A stretch of DNA of 64,000 bases. Origin: Nostocales cyanobacterium HT-58-2. GTDB taxonomy: Bacteria; Cyanobacteriota; Cyanobacteriia; Cyanobacteriales; Nostocaceae. The DNA is taken from the NCBI GenBank assembly GCA_002163975.1, contig CP019636.1, forward strand, positions 1,365,001 to 1,429,000, given 5' to 3'. Both the position numbers and the translations under genes were made by a program. Under the pieces are notes generated by a model. That model ran no database searches, was not told where the DNA came from, and worked only from the letters and a program-made list of their open reading frames with translations. Shown here piece after piece: positions 28,494 to 36,966 of the stretch (position 1 is the stretch's first letter; every line of letters begins with the position of its first letter).

Positions 28494-28520
28494 CACTTTC
28501 CACCCTAGAAGTGGAAAGTG
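28494..28520. repeat. Hairpin downstream of cruG
   Basis: A perfect 10-bp stem CACTTTCCAC/GTGGAAAGTG with a 7-nt loop, 20 bp after the cruG stop. No T-run follows, so it may protect the mRNA 3' end or be part of the GC-rich repeat that fills 28520-28676. Confidence 0.5.
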
Positions 28521-28676
28521 GCGTCAAGCGACTGGCGTGAGCGCAAAGGGTGTGGTGTGTGGCAGAGGCATATGCACTCATGGGTTCGCGCGAGTGTGTC
28601 AACTGTTGTACAACTGTCCGTTGAGCCAGTGCTTAAGCAGAGTTAGACCGCTCTCACGGCGCTGGCTCGCCAACGC
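28521..28676. repeat. GC-rich dispersed-repeat spacer between cruG and rnhA
   Basis: Contains GCGACTGGCGTGAGCGC and TTGAGCCAGTGC with GCGCTGGCTCG, fragments of common cyanobacterial repeats; GAGCCAGTGC recurs at 61583. No ORF. Confidence 0.5.
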
Positions 28677-29591
28677 TCAGGACTCTTCTTCACCTCCTAC
28701 CTTATCGCCCCGTTCCAGTTCCCAGAGAATTTGATTACCTTCACGCCGCACCCGTGATACAATCCAGTTCCGCCAGCGCCACTCATCTCCACGACTAGTA
28801 ACAGCGCTAGCATGGACATCCATCAGGTCTGCCAGCTCAGAACTAGTGATAAGGAAACCTTTTTCGGCAATTTCGTCCGCAATGCGGAGGGTTTCAACTA
28901 AATTGCGCAATTGCGTTACCCTCATTTCTCGAGGCAGTTCCTCGTTTGCGGAAGTATTAGGATGGTTATGTAGTTCCATGTTAGTTATATTTGTTACAAA
29001 AGTACTGATTTCCTGTTTCTTTTTGTTAATTATTGTAGGGTTTGTTTGAAAATCAGATCCTCTTGATATGTCTTCTGGCTGGCTTTTTTGCTCTAAAGAT
29101 TGCTGCACATGAGAGAAGTCTTGTTGTTGCAGGGATAAGGTTTTGCCATGAGCGAATGCGCGGGCGATCACATCACAACGTTCGTTACCTACATTACCTG
29201 CATGACCGCGAACGTGCTCCCACTTAACTTGTGGGCTATTGAGTTCGTCTAAGATTTCCAGCAAGTCTTGGTTGAGTACAGGGCTTCCATCTGCCTTTTT
29301 CCAGCCCCGCTTTTTCCAACCTCTCACCCACTTGGTCACACAGTTAATGAGGTATTCGCTGTCAGTATGGAGGGTAATAAGTTCGGTTTGTCCTGAATCT
29401 TTTAAAAATTGGAGGGCGGCGATCGCTGCTTGCATCTCCATCTTATTATTAGTAGTTCGGGAAGATGCACCGCCTATTTCATGAATGGAACCATCACTGA
29501 AATAGACAACAACACCCCAACCACCGGGACCAGGGTTACCTGTGCAAGCACCATCAGTGTATATACTTTTAATTGTGGAAACTAAAGACAT
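28677..29591 (-). CDS. rnhA: Ribonuclease HI with C-terminal extension
   Basis: Start set at 29591 (MSLVSTIKSIYTDGACTG), the usual RNase H opening; a longer frame begins at 29651. 304 residues. The RNase HI domain (1-150) has the catalytic carboxylates in YTDGACTGNPGPGG, KMEMQAAIAAL and LHTDSEYLI, and the His/Asp loop HVRGHAGNVGNERCD. It removes RNA from RNA-DNA hybrids. A linker (about 150-215) leads to a C-terminal domain of some 90 residues (MRVTQLRNLVETLRIADEI, SSELADLMDVHASAV, WRWRNWIVSRV) that looks like a small helix-turn-helix. That domain is not part of E. coli RNase HI and may bind nucleic acid (inferred). Confidence 0.9.
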   Translation of the reverse strand: MSLVSTIKSIYTDGACTGNPGPGGWGVVVYFSDGSIHEIGGASSRTTNNKMEMQAAIAALQFLKDSGQTELITLHTDSEYLINCVTKWVRGWKKRGWKKADGSPVLNQDLLEILDELNSPQVKWEHVRGHAGNVGNERCDVIARAFAHGKTLSLQQQDFSHVQQSLEQKSQPEDISRGSDFQTNPTIINKKKQEISTFVTNITNMELHNHPNTSANEELPREMRVTQLRNLVETLRIADEIAEKGFLITSSELADLMDVHASAVTSRGDEWRWRNWIVSRVRREGNQILWELERGDKVGGEEES

Positions 29592-29816
29592 AGTGAGAAT
29601 TTTAAACCGCAAAGGCACTAAGGATACGAAGATATTGGCGGCGAGAGACACAAAGAAGTATTAAGGTTAGCACAAAGGCGATTGCTGTTTGTTGGGTCTT
29701 GATAGAGTTTTAATATTTGCTTGAGCTATGTAGGTGATTAAAAGCGAACACCAACAGACAGGAGAGTCAGTACATTATTCAAAGCCTATTTACTTAGGTT
29801 ATGTTAGGTTAGGTAA

Positions 29817-31223
29817 TTAACGGCGAAATAGGCGAAAGATGAGGGCGATTAAAAATGGGGCACTAAATACAATGCTCCAAAAAAAGACTGGTGAAACTAG
29901 GAAAGAAAAGTCTTTATAGGAAGTAACAGGGGGTTGTTTGGCAGAGATAGCAGTTGCTGTTAAGCCGCTGATGGCAAGTCCAATCCCTGCAAGCGCTATG
30001 GTGTTATCTAGAGCGCGATCGCTTTTGGTTTGTTCTAGGTCAATGATACCCTGGATAGTGCTGTTGAGATTTTGCAGTAAGGTTAACCCTGGGCTGAGAT
30101 TTGCATGGTCTGCTTCTACTTGTCGCTGATATTTTTTGGCGTAGATTTCACGCTCGCTGAAGGTTTTTAGAAATTCTAAGTCGCTACCTGCATATTTTTT
30201 CTGCATCTCATCTAAACGAGATTTATAATTATCTAGGTTTAATTGAATGGTACGGCTTTGATTTTCTAGATAGTTTAAGGCAATAGTATAATCCGACAAG
30301 TTAATTAAGTTAGCTGTCAAAGTTTCTTGTAGTTTGCTGATTTTTAAACTGTTAGTTTGTAAGAGTCGTGGTAACTCACGAGCTTGCTTTATGGATGGTT
30401 GTATTTCGACGTATTCTTTTTTTAAAAGCGTTTTTTGATAACGGCTTTGATAATAAGACCAAACGACTTTATGCCGATATAGCCATAAGCGCAAAAAATC
30501 GTAATAAGCACTCTGTACCCGCTTTCTCATTTCATCAGGTGATATTTTATCGGGAAACAACCAAATTAAGACATGATGATTTTCTTGTCTAAACTTTTCC
30601 CAAAATTCTTTTCCATTTAAACCTAAATTTTGGGGACAATACCACAATTCAAAAATTGTTCCTTCTTCTAACTTGCCCTTGCCAATAATATCTCGTTTCC
30701 AGTCGTAATCGCTAAGAATTTGAGTGTAGCACTTTTGAGCAATCTCCTCAATTTCTACATCAGTTTTATGACTTGTCAGTTTGCCCCAAAGTAACCAAGT
30801 TTGTCCAATTGTTCCTGTTTGTCCAGAGATGTGTTGGGTAATTTCTTGTTTTAGTTTCAGGAATGGTTCATCTTTGATATCTTGTGGTTCATCGTTATAT
30901 TTACCGTTAGCATCTCGTTTCCTGGAGTCATTAACCCGGAGAGCATATGTATCGCCTATTTGTAGGGGATAATAGTAACCATCTAGCGGTGCTTGGAATT
31001 CCCTAGTTTGGGTATCGAGTAACTCGATAACATCAACGTCTGTGTTGTGATATTTCTGGATTTGTGCATATTTTTCTTGAAAGCTTTTTTCGTCTAAATC
31101 ACCGTAGATTTTTTGACAGAAACTACGGCAGTTTTGGTCAATTTTTGACTGCTCTTGTCCTAAACCATCTTTCAAGTCATAAAGGAAGAAATCTATACTG
31201 GGATAAATAATTTCCTCTGACAT
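29817..31223 (-). CDS. Coiled-coil protein with two C-terminal membrane helices (CHAT operon)
   Basis: 468 residues of a family I cannot name. Residues 1-250 are mixed alpha/beta (GYYYPLQIGDTYALRV, TIGQTWLLWGKL, HHVLIWLFPD); about 265-400 are long helices with heptad character (SLKISKLQETLTANLINLSD, NLDNYKSRLDEMQKKYAG); two membrane helices follow at about 408-426 and 440-462, with a short loop, and a basic tail RLFRR. The outline (long helix plus two terminal helices) recalls CorA-like channels, but there is no GMN motif. The ATG follows the preceding gene's stop by 1 nt and its GGGAGT ribosome site lies inside that gene, so the two are translationally coupled. A membrane effector role is inferred. 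Confidence 0.7.
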   Translation of the reverse strand: MSEEIIYPSIDFFLYDLKDGLGQEQSKIDQNCRSFCQKIYGDLDEKSFQEKYAQIQKYHNTDVDVIELLDTQTREFQAPLDGYYYPLQIGDTYALRVNDSRKRDANGKYNDEPQDIKDEPFLKLKQEITQHISGQTGTIGQTWLLWGKLTSHKTDVEIEEIAQKCYTQILSDYDWKRDIIGKGKLEEGTIFELWYCPQNLGLNGKEFWEKFRQENHHVLIWLFPDKISPDEMRKRVQSAYYDFLRLWLYRHKVVWSYYQSRYQKTLLKKEYVEIQPSIKQARELPRLLQTNSLKISKLQETLTANLINLSDYTIALNYLENQSRTIQLNLDNYKSRLDEMQKKYAGSDLEFLKTFSEREIYAKKYQRQVEADHANLSPGLTLLQNLNSTIQGIIDLEQTKSDRALDNTIALAGIGLAISGLTATAISAKQPPVTSYKDFSFLVSPVFFWSIVFSAPFLIALIFRLFRR

Positions 31224-31224
31224 T

Positions 31225-31611
31225 TTATTTACTCCCAGAAATAAACTGCCAAAGCCGTTTCAAGAGGTTTGGTTTTGCTTTCGCAGCAGCCACAGAATCA
31301 TCAGCACTAAAAGTATCAATAACTGAGTTAGTGAGTTCTTGATTCGATTCTTTTGGCAGAGGGAGTGGTGGAAACCCTTTATTCCGCTGACCAGCTTCTT
31401 TTTTCAATGTTGTCAGCTCTTTTTGGTATACTTCATCTAACGGTGGATAACTTTCAGCAATAATATCTAGGTTGCGAATATTGCTTGGATTGGCTTTTAA
31501 ATCTTGAGCGATCGCCTGAAGCTGCTTTTGGATATCCTTAGGCAAAGATTCATTCAGCTTGGCTAGGGCATTGTGGAATGCCATAACAGAAATTATATCG
31601 TTAGGCTGCAT
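31225..31611 (-). CDS. Small helical linker protein of the CHAT operon
   Basis: 128 residues, no family recognised. The N-terminal part (1-60) is helical (FHNALAKLNESLPKDIQKQL); then a charged helix and a Pro-rich stretch (KGFPPLPLPKES); the C-terminus ends NLLKRLWQFISGSK. That last motif closely matches the first 20 residues of the neighbouring CHAT protein. The gene lies 43 bp after the CHAT gene and its stop is 1 nt before the next ATG. It may bridge protease and membrane protein, or be the protease substrate. Both are inferences. Confidence 0.65.
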   Translation of the reverse strand: MQPNDIISVMAFHNALAKLNESLPKDIQKQLQAIAQDLKANPSNIRNLDIIAESYPPLDEVYQKELTTLKKEAGQRNKGFPPLPLPKESNQELTNSVIDTFSADDSVAAAKAKPNLLKRLWQFISGSK

Positions 31612-31654
31612 AAGAATTAGTGATTAGTTATTAGTTATTGTCTCGTTCCCAACC

Positions 31655-34600
31655 TCAGGCTAGGAATGAGGGACGAGGGAAGCAACCAGTGATTGTAAAA
31701 GCTGCCCAATAATAGGGATCGTCAAAATGCTTCTGTTTTTTATCTGCAAGTTCCATATTACGGAATTGCGATAACTTATTTCTGATGTGAGGGCGGAGAG
31801 GTTTTTCATCTTGCGGTAGCTTCTTGAAGATGACTTGACACAATCTCTCCAGTTTATAATCCGTGAGGCTGCGAAGCCATATTTTGGCTTTTGCTAACGC
31901 AATGGCTGGTGATTTGCCTTTCTTGAGTTGCCAGTAAAAGTACATGATGAGCAAACTACTCGCATCGTCATTGACAGTCGTCCATAAAGTACTGAGAACG
32001 TTGGTGACACCTCGGTAAACAAAAGCACTGACTAAGCCAACATATTCATTTTCTATGGTTTGGTTGCCAGTTAAGGCAGTTTCGCAAGCAGCAAGGGTGA
32101 CAAGTTGATAACCTCTAAAATCTATATTGCAAATTTCCTCCACCGTGAGTTTATCTTCACCACTCAGGGCAAGGGCAGATTGTTTGGGATGCTCAAAATC
32201 ATAACTGCCATGCCCGGTAAAGTGAAAGATATTGTATTGAGCAGCAAGAGCTTCTTGTACAGCTATTTTGGTGGCTTGTTCGCCAGAAATCCGCTTGTTG
32301 TTGGGATGGTTGAAGAGCTGGTTAATAGCAGCAGATTCAATTTCGGCATGAGGTAGTATATCAAAGCCTGCGCTGTCGGGATGTTCCACACTCAGTAGTT
32401 GGGGGAATTCCTCGTTGCTTGTTGACGAAATCTGCTGTAAAAATATGCCGACTTGGGCGCTGGGTAGATAAGTGGTGGTGAAATGTTCGGGAAACAGCGC
32501 ATGCAGGGGAAAACGGGGCAAGTCGCGGTGAGGAAGCAAAATGAGATTTTGGATGAATTCGTGGTGAATTTCGCTCAATATAGCTGAGATATTGAGGATA
32601 TCACCCAGCTGGTTGAGCATTTGAGGCAAGTTGTCACGCCAGTTGTTTGCTTGTTCAACTTGCTGATATTTGGTTTTGCGGTAATCCTCATATTGTTGAT
32701 TCCATTGTTTCACCCAGGTTTCAAACTCGCCCAAAAAGGAGGGAGTAGAAACGACGCTGGGTTGAGCAGCGTTATGTTTGATAATGAAAGTGCTGAGGGC
32801 AAAAGGGCTGAGATGCCAATAGACAACAGCAGTTGTAGGATTTGTCAGCTGTTGCATATCAGCATAGCTGGGATTGAGGATATCTTGCTTCTGGGCATCT
32901 AGAATCCAGGTGAGATAGAAATTTTTATTTCTCTCAGCAGCTTCTAATCCCAAAACTAATTCACCGTCCTCTACTAAAACATCAACCCGCATCTGCGAGA
33001 AGCTGATAAATTTAACCGCCAATTGTCGTTTCTCGCCAGAAGATTTTTTGCTGTTGAATAGTTTCGTAAAAACTTCCAACACATGTCGCCGCCATTCCTT
33101 CGCTGCTGCTGTTTCTCCCAAAGCTAAAAGGACGCGAATTAAGTCTCGCAAAACCTCCAGATGCAAGTCAGGGAAATCTGCTTCCGTGAGAGTTTTCAGC
33201 GCTTCGTTGTAACTTTTGACAGCTTTGTGCCAATAGCTGTGGGGACGGAAATCTATTCGCCCTCGGTTGTAGTGTGCATTACCTATTGCTTGATGCAATT
33301 GTCCCCAACCTTCTGGGTGAGTGTGTTGGTGGCAATACTTCAACCCTTCCTCATAGCTTGCCAATTGCCCCTCATAGCCGCGCTGGTTAAGAGTTCGATT
33401 TGTCTGTACTATGCCAATCAACAAACTCGGTAGCGGATTAAAGCTAATTGAACTTCCCGCAGCAATACCTCGGTTTTTCCAAGCACTATGGTTGTCGGGT
33501 TTGATTAAGAGTACTTTGTCGAAGGATGCGATCGCTTCTTCAAATCGCCCTAACTTACCCAGCGCCACACCCCGGTTGTACCAAGCTTGATGGTCGTCGG
33601 GTTTGAATTCAATTGCTTTGTCGAAGGATGCGATTGCTTGTTCAAATTGCCCTAAGTTACAAAGCGCCACACCCCGGTAGCACCAAGCTTCATGTAAGTC
33701 GGGTTTGAATTCAATTGCTTTGTCATAGGATGCAATCGCATCTTCAAATCGCTCTAAGTTAACCAGCGCCAGACTCCGGTTGTACCAAGCTTGATGGTAG
33801 TCGGATTTGAATTCAATTGCTTTGTCATAGGATGCGATCGCTTCTTCATATTGCCCTAAGTCACGCAGCGTCAGACCCCGGTTGTTCCAAGTTTCATGTA
33901 AGTCGGGTTTGAATTCAATTGCTTTGTCGAAGGATGCGATCGCTTTTTCATCTCGCCCTAAGTTAGCCAGCGCCACACCCCGGTTGTGCCAAGCTTCATG
34001 TAAGTCGGGTTTGAATTCAATTGCTTTGTCATAGGATGCGATCGCTTCTTCATCTCGCCCTAAGTTAGCCAGCGCCGTACCCCGGTTGTACCAAGCTTCA
34101 TGGTCGTCAGGTTTGATTTCAATTGCTTTGTCGTAGGATGCGATCGCTTCTTCAAAATTCCCAGCCTCAAATTGTTCATTACCTTGGTAGAACCATATTT
34201 CTGCCTCATTGGTACTCAAATCACCAGCAGTATTGAACTGATTAATAAGTGCCTGAATAATAAATTGTGGATCATCTGTTTCAATTCCTAGCTGCTGAAC
34301 AAATTGCTGGCGTAAGTTTTCATCCTGCTGTAACCTCACAAACAACTCATCCAACGTGATAGTGTCTGCATCTCCCTCTTCTCCTTCCTCTGCGTCCTCT
34401 GCACCTTGGCGGTTCGTTTCTCCTCCTCTGTCCAACAACCGCATCCCAATATCACGCGCTACATCTCCAACTTCCCCAACATCCAACTCACCCAGCTGCA
34501 CCATCCGAGAAGCTAACTCATCATTCGGTGCGCTTGATGCCAACAATCTTTCCCCAAAGCGCCGCAACCACTCCACCAAACCTGCTTCAGTAATTTTATT

Positions 34601-34807
34601 TGCATCCAAAAAACCTTTTACCCGTCCACGACTCCAGCCCTCATTCACACGTGTCAACAGTTCGAGAAACAACGCTTCATACTCCGCATCTGTCCGTTGT
34701 TTAGGTGGTTCTACCTTCCTTTGTTCCCCCGGTTGAGGAGATGGATGCTTACTGCCAAATAACCCCTGAAAAAACCTTTTGAGCCACTGCCAAAGTCGCT
34801 TAAGCAT
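31655..34807 (-). CDS. TPR-CHAT protease
   Basis: 1050 residues. A basic amphipathic N-terminus (MLKRLWQWLKRFF) is followed by a helical domain (about 40-125, AEYEALFLELLTRVNEGWSR), an acidic linker, seven full 34-residue TPRs plus a partial one (about 202-450), a helical middle region and a C-terminal CHAT domain (about 760-1050). CHAT is a caspase-related cysteine protease fold. The catalytic pair looks intact: His866 in HFTGHG and Cys908 in LAACETA. TPR-CHAT proteins act as controlled proteases, for example Csx29 with type III-E CRISPR, where TPRs sense a partner. Here no CRISPR genes are nearby. It heads a three-gene operon with a small linker and a membrane protein. Confidence 0.88.
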   Translation of the reverse strand: MLKRLWQWLKRFFQGLFGSKHPSPQPGEQRKVEPPKQRTDAEYEALFLELLTRVNEGWSRGRVKGFLDANKITEAGLVEWLRRFGERLLASSAPNDELASRMVQLGELDVGEVGDVARDIGMRLLDRGGETNRQGAEDAEEGEEGDADTITLDELFVRLQQDENLRQQFVQQLGIETDDPQFIIQALINQFNTAGDLSTNEAEIWFYQGNEQFEAGNFEEAIASYDKAIEIKPDDHEAWYNRGTALANLGRDEEAIASYDKAIEFKPDLHEAWHNRGVALANLGRDEKAIASFDKAIEFKPDLHETWNNRGLTLRDLGQYEEAIASYDKAIEFKSDYHQAWYNRSLALVNLERFEDAIASYDKAIEFKPDLHEAWCYRGVALCNLGQFEQAIASFDKAIEFKPDDHQAWYNRGVALGKLGRFEEAIASFDKVLLIKPDNHSAWKNRGIAAGSSISFNPLPSLLIGIVQTNRTLNQRGYEGQLASYEEGLKYCHQHTHPEGWGQLHQAIGNAHYNRGRIDFRPHSYWHKAVKSYNEALKTLTEADFPDLHLEVLRDLIRVLLALGETAAAKEWRRHVLEVFTKLFNSKKSSGEKRQLAVKFISFSQMRVDVLVEDGELVLGLEAAERNKNFYLTWILDAQKQDILNPSYADMQQLTNPTTAVVYWHLSPFALSTFIIKHNAAQPSVVSTPSFLGEFETWVKQWNQQYEDYRKTKYQQVEQANNWRDNLPQMLNQLGDILNISAILSEIHHEFIQNLILLPHRDLPRFPLHALFPEHFTTTYLPSAQVGIFLQQISSTSNEEFPQLLSVEHPDSAGFDILPHAEIESAAINQLFNHPNNKRISGEQATKIAVQEALAAQYNIFHFTGHGSYDFEHPKQSALALSGEDKLTVEEICNIDFRGYQLVTLAACETALTGNQTIENEYVGLVSAFVYRGVTNVLSTLWTTVNDDASSLLIMYFYWQLKKGKSPAIALAKAKIWLRSLTDYKLERLCQVIFKKLPQDEKPLRPHIRNKLSQFRNMELADKKQKHFDDPYYWAAFTITGCFPRPSFLA
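33487..34204 (-). repeat. 102-bp tandem DNA repeats encoding TPRs
   Basis: Seven consecutive 102-bp units with high nucleotide similarity (for example AATTCAATTGCTTTGTC and GGATGCGATCGC recur at the same phase). Several units carry a HIP1-like GCGATCGC or a one-base variant at the EEAIAS codons. The similarity at DNA level suggests recent duplication or gene conversion among units. Confidence 0.85.
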
Positions 34808-34919
34808 TTGCCGCAGATTTTTATTGCATTTATGCTGTATTTTAGCGATTTCTCTTAAAAAGCAGTGGTTTGAGTCACATTTATTTCATAAGTGCGATGC
34901 TAGCCAACATTTGCCTGAC

Positions 34920-35252
34920 TCAGCCTACAGCAAATTCTGTATATTGACGCATCTTGGGTGGGTCAATACCCAACACAATATCGTGTTTTGGCACTCCTAT
35001 TTCAACTAGCTCATTGGCAATGCCGACTTCTGTTCCGTCCTGCTGTACCCAAATTTTTCCATCAATAATGTCGAGATGAAGCACAACTCCATAGACACGC
35101 TGTGAATCACGCCAACCTACATACACCAATTGATAGCGATCCCGCTCTCGATCAAAAATTGTCTCTGCCTGAATGCGGCTGTCCCAAACTAACTGAGCGT
35201 GTTCACTTAGCAATCTTTGAATGTGCTGACGATATTCTTCTACGGCTGCCAT
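34920..35252 (-). CDS. xisI: XisI family protein
   Basis: 110 residues, matching the fdxN-element excision controlling factor XisI: YRQHIQRLLSEHAQ, RDRYQLVYVGWRDSQRVYG, LHLDIIDGKIWVQQDGTE and GVPKHDIVLGIDPPKMRQYTEFA. In Anabaena XisI is needed with XisH for XisF-driven excision of the fdxN element in heterocysts. A near-perfect anti-rRNA site (AGGAGGTGAT) precedes the ATG, and the gene overlaps xisH by 13 bp. No recombinase gene is present in this window, so a different role is likely. Confidence 0.88.
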   Translation of the reverse strand: MAAVEEYRQHIQRLLSEHAQLVWDSRIQAETIFDRERDRYQLVYVGWRDSQRVYGVVLHLDIIDGKIWVQQDGTEVGIANELVEIGVPKHDIVLGIDPPKMRQYTEFAVG

Positions 35253-35656
35253 CGTCTAATCACCTCCTGATCAATATCGTAGATCAGCAAATACATTTGA
35301 TGCTGCTCAACTAGTGATTGAATAAATGATGTGGTGAAAAACTGGTCGTATATGTTATTCGGCACTGCTAAATACAATATGCGATCACTTTCTTGTACTT
35401 GCAGTGCTGCTCGATACGCTAAAAACTGTCCTAATGCACTGTAGAACTCCGAAATCTTTGATGGACCAAGAAAGCTCTTAATTTCAATGGCAATCTTATG
35501 TTCTCCTCGTTCAGCCGCAATCACCTTTTGTGCTCCTAAGTCAATTGCCAAGTTAAAACTACCAGCTTGAAGTGGATATGGATCGTGGGTTATTTGCCAT
35601 CTATCCTTTTGGAGGGCTGTTTTGACAATAGTATGAAATGCATCTTTAGCAGGCAT
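35240..35656 (-). CDS. xisH: XisH family protein (nuclease-like fold)
   Basis: Start set at 35656 (MPAKDAFHTIVKTALQKDRW), the usual XisH opening; the frame extends to 35776 without a better start. 138 residues. Visible is a PD-(D/E)XK-like pattern: AIDLGAQKVIAAERGEHKIAIEIKSF, with the IEIK element typical of that fold, then GQFLAYRAALQ. XisH and XisI are partner proteins, often in several copies in cyanobacteria and frequently solitary, which suggests a toxin-antitoxin-like or defence function (inference). The 13-bp overlap supports obligate co-expression. Confidence 0.85.
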   Translation of the reverse strand: MPAKDAFHTIVKTALQKDRWQITHDPYPLQAGSFNLAIDLGAQKVIAAERGEHKIAIEIKSFLGPSKISEFYSALGQFLAYRAALQVQESDRILYLAVPNNIYDQFFTTSFIQSLVEQHQMYLLIYDIDQEVIRRWQP

Positions 35657-35805
35657 AAGTGACTGACTGCACAAGTCCATAATTAAAGATAGCTTATTGC
35701 TAGGAATTGTTCCTTTGGTGCGATCGCACAAAGTGCCAGCAGAAAGGCGATCGCCCAATTCATTGTTTAATTCCACTACAACTATCTAGAAACTAGAAAT
35801 TTTAT

Positions 35806-36336
35806 TCATTCATAATTCTCAAGGACCTGGTTCATAAACTTTTGCCAGTTTTCATTAGGAACCCAAATTTTATGTAAGTCCTTCTTTGCATCTTCCTCAC
35901 TTAAATGCTCATGCAGTCGGCGATATAAATACATGAATGCTGAGACTCTCATATTAGCAGCACAATGAACTAAAACTTTTTTGTGAGTGTTGGCTTCCAT
36001 AATGCTGAAAAATTCATTCACATTTTCCATTGTGGGTTTTTCCCAAACCACAGGAATATGTATGTACTGCATACCTTCAGCTTCCACAATTTGTTTTTCA
36101 TCAGGTAAGGCGTTAGGAGATTTTGATGGTGCTAAATTCACAACAAGTTGATATCCGGCTTGTTGAATTGCCGAAAATTGCTCTTTTGTTGGTTGTCCTG
36201 AAGTTCCAATGAAATCTGAGATTTTTAGGTAGTTATAAATGTCTTCTATCTTATTGCCTATGATACTGCTAGGCAGGAAATTGCTGAAAGATAGTTTGAT
36301 AAAACCGAAAATATTTTTAATGAAATTATTCAACAT
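35806..36336 (-). CDS. Dual-specificity/tyrosine phosphatase-like protein
   Basis: 176 residues. Residues 1-40 are variable and partly hydrophobic. The domain opens FIGTSGQPTKEQFSAIQQAGYQLVVNLAP, typical of the DSP/DUF442-like family, and the phosphate-binding loop is VHCAANMRVSAF. The spacing between Cys and Arg is four residues, as in the HCASGNRV subgroup, not the five of classical PTPs. Candidate general acid lies upstream (WEKPT region). Possible substrates are phosphoproteins or small phosphoesters. It lies about 30 bp from the xisH reading frame on the same strand. Confidence 0.75.
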   Translation of the reverse strand: MLNNFIKNIFGFIKLSFSNFLPSSIIGNKIEDIYNYLKISDFIGTSGQPTKEQFSAIQQAGYQLVVNLAPSKSPNALPDEKQIVEAEGMQYIHIPVVWEKPTMENVNEFFSIMEANTHKKVLVHCAANMRVSAFMYLYRRLHEHLSEEDAKKDLHKIWVPNENWQKFMNQVLENYE

Positions 36337-36405
36337 ACCAAAAATACGCTACAAATACATTATTAACAAATTATTCATGCTATCTACTTTAGTAAAATAA
36401 TATTA

Positions 36406-36855
36406 TTAATTCTTATTGCTAGTGTATATATTTTCAGCAAAAAACTGATTTTTTCTAAACATCAGTTGTAGTTCACCCACGTTAGTTGTGAAGCCCCAAC
36501 GTTCATAAAATGGAATCATTTCTGGTAGACAGTAAAGAGTAATTTGCTCAACTGAGGCTAACTTCGGATGCTTCACAACTTCATTAATCAACACATTTCC
36601 TAATCCCATTTTTCTATGGCTTGGTTTAACAATGACATCATAAATAGTCGCTCTATATACAAAGTCGGTGAGAACACGAGTAAAACCAATCAATTGTTCA
36701 TTTTCATCTACTAATCCGATGATAATATCTGACGCTCCAAGCATTTGTATAACATCTTCATGAGTACGTTTGTTGCTCCAAAATTCATTTTTATACAGAT
36801 TTAGCAAATCAGAAATTTGGTTGTCAGTTAGGTTGGCAACAACTTGGTACATCAT
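36406..36855 (-). CDS. GNAT family N-acetyltransferase
   Basis: 149 residues with the GNAT fold. The acetyl-CoA-binding motif is VKPSHRKMGLGNVLINEVV (usual Q/RxxGxG/A pattern) at about 80-98, preceded by IIIGLVDENEQLIGFTRVLTD and followed by LYCLPEMIPFYERWGF. It should acetylate an amine on a small molecule or protein; the substrate is unknown. It sits in a run of minus-strand genes with the phosphatase and a methyltransferase. Confidence 0.85.
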   Translation of the reverse strand: MMYQVVANLTDNQISDLLNLYKNEFWSNKRTHEDVIQMLGASDIIIGLVDENEQLIGFTRVLTDFVYRATIYDVIVKPSHRKMGLGNVLINEVVKHPKLASVEQITLYCLPEMIPFYERWGFTTNVGELQLMFRKNQFFAENIYTSNKN

Positions 36856-36966
36856 AACTGCATTTGGTATTTATTCATTTTTTAATACTATTGTATTTGT
36901 CTCCTTACGCACAACTACAAAGGTACTCGTTAATTCCAATATTATATAAGTTGAAAATGTGATGGC

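Noticed and set aside
34356..34736. 126-codon plus-strand frame opposite the CHAT gene
   Set aside because: Antisense shadow; Ser/Pro-rich composition follows from the coding strand.
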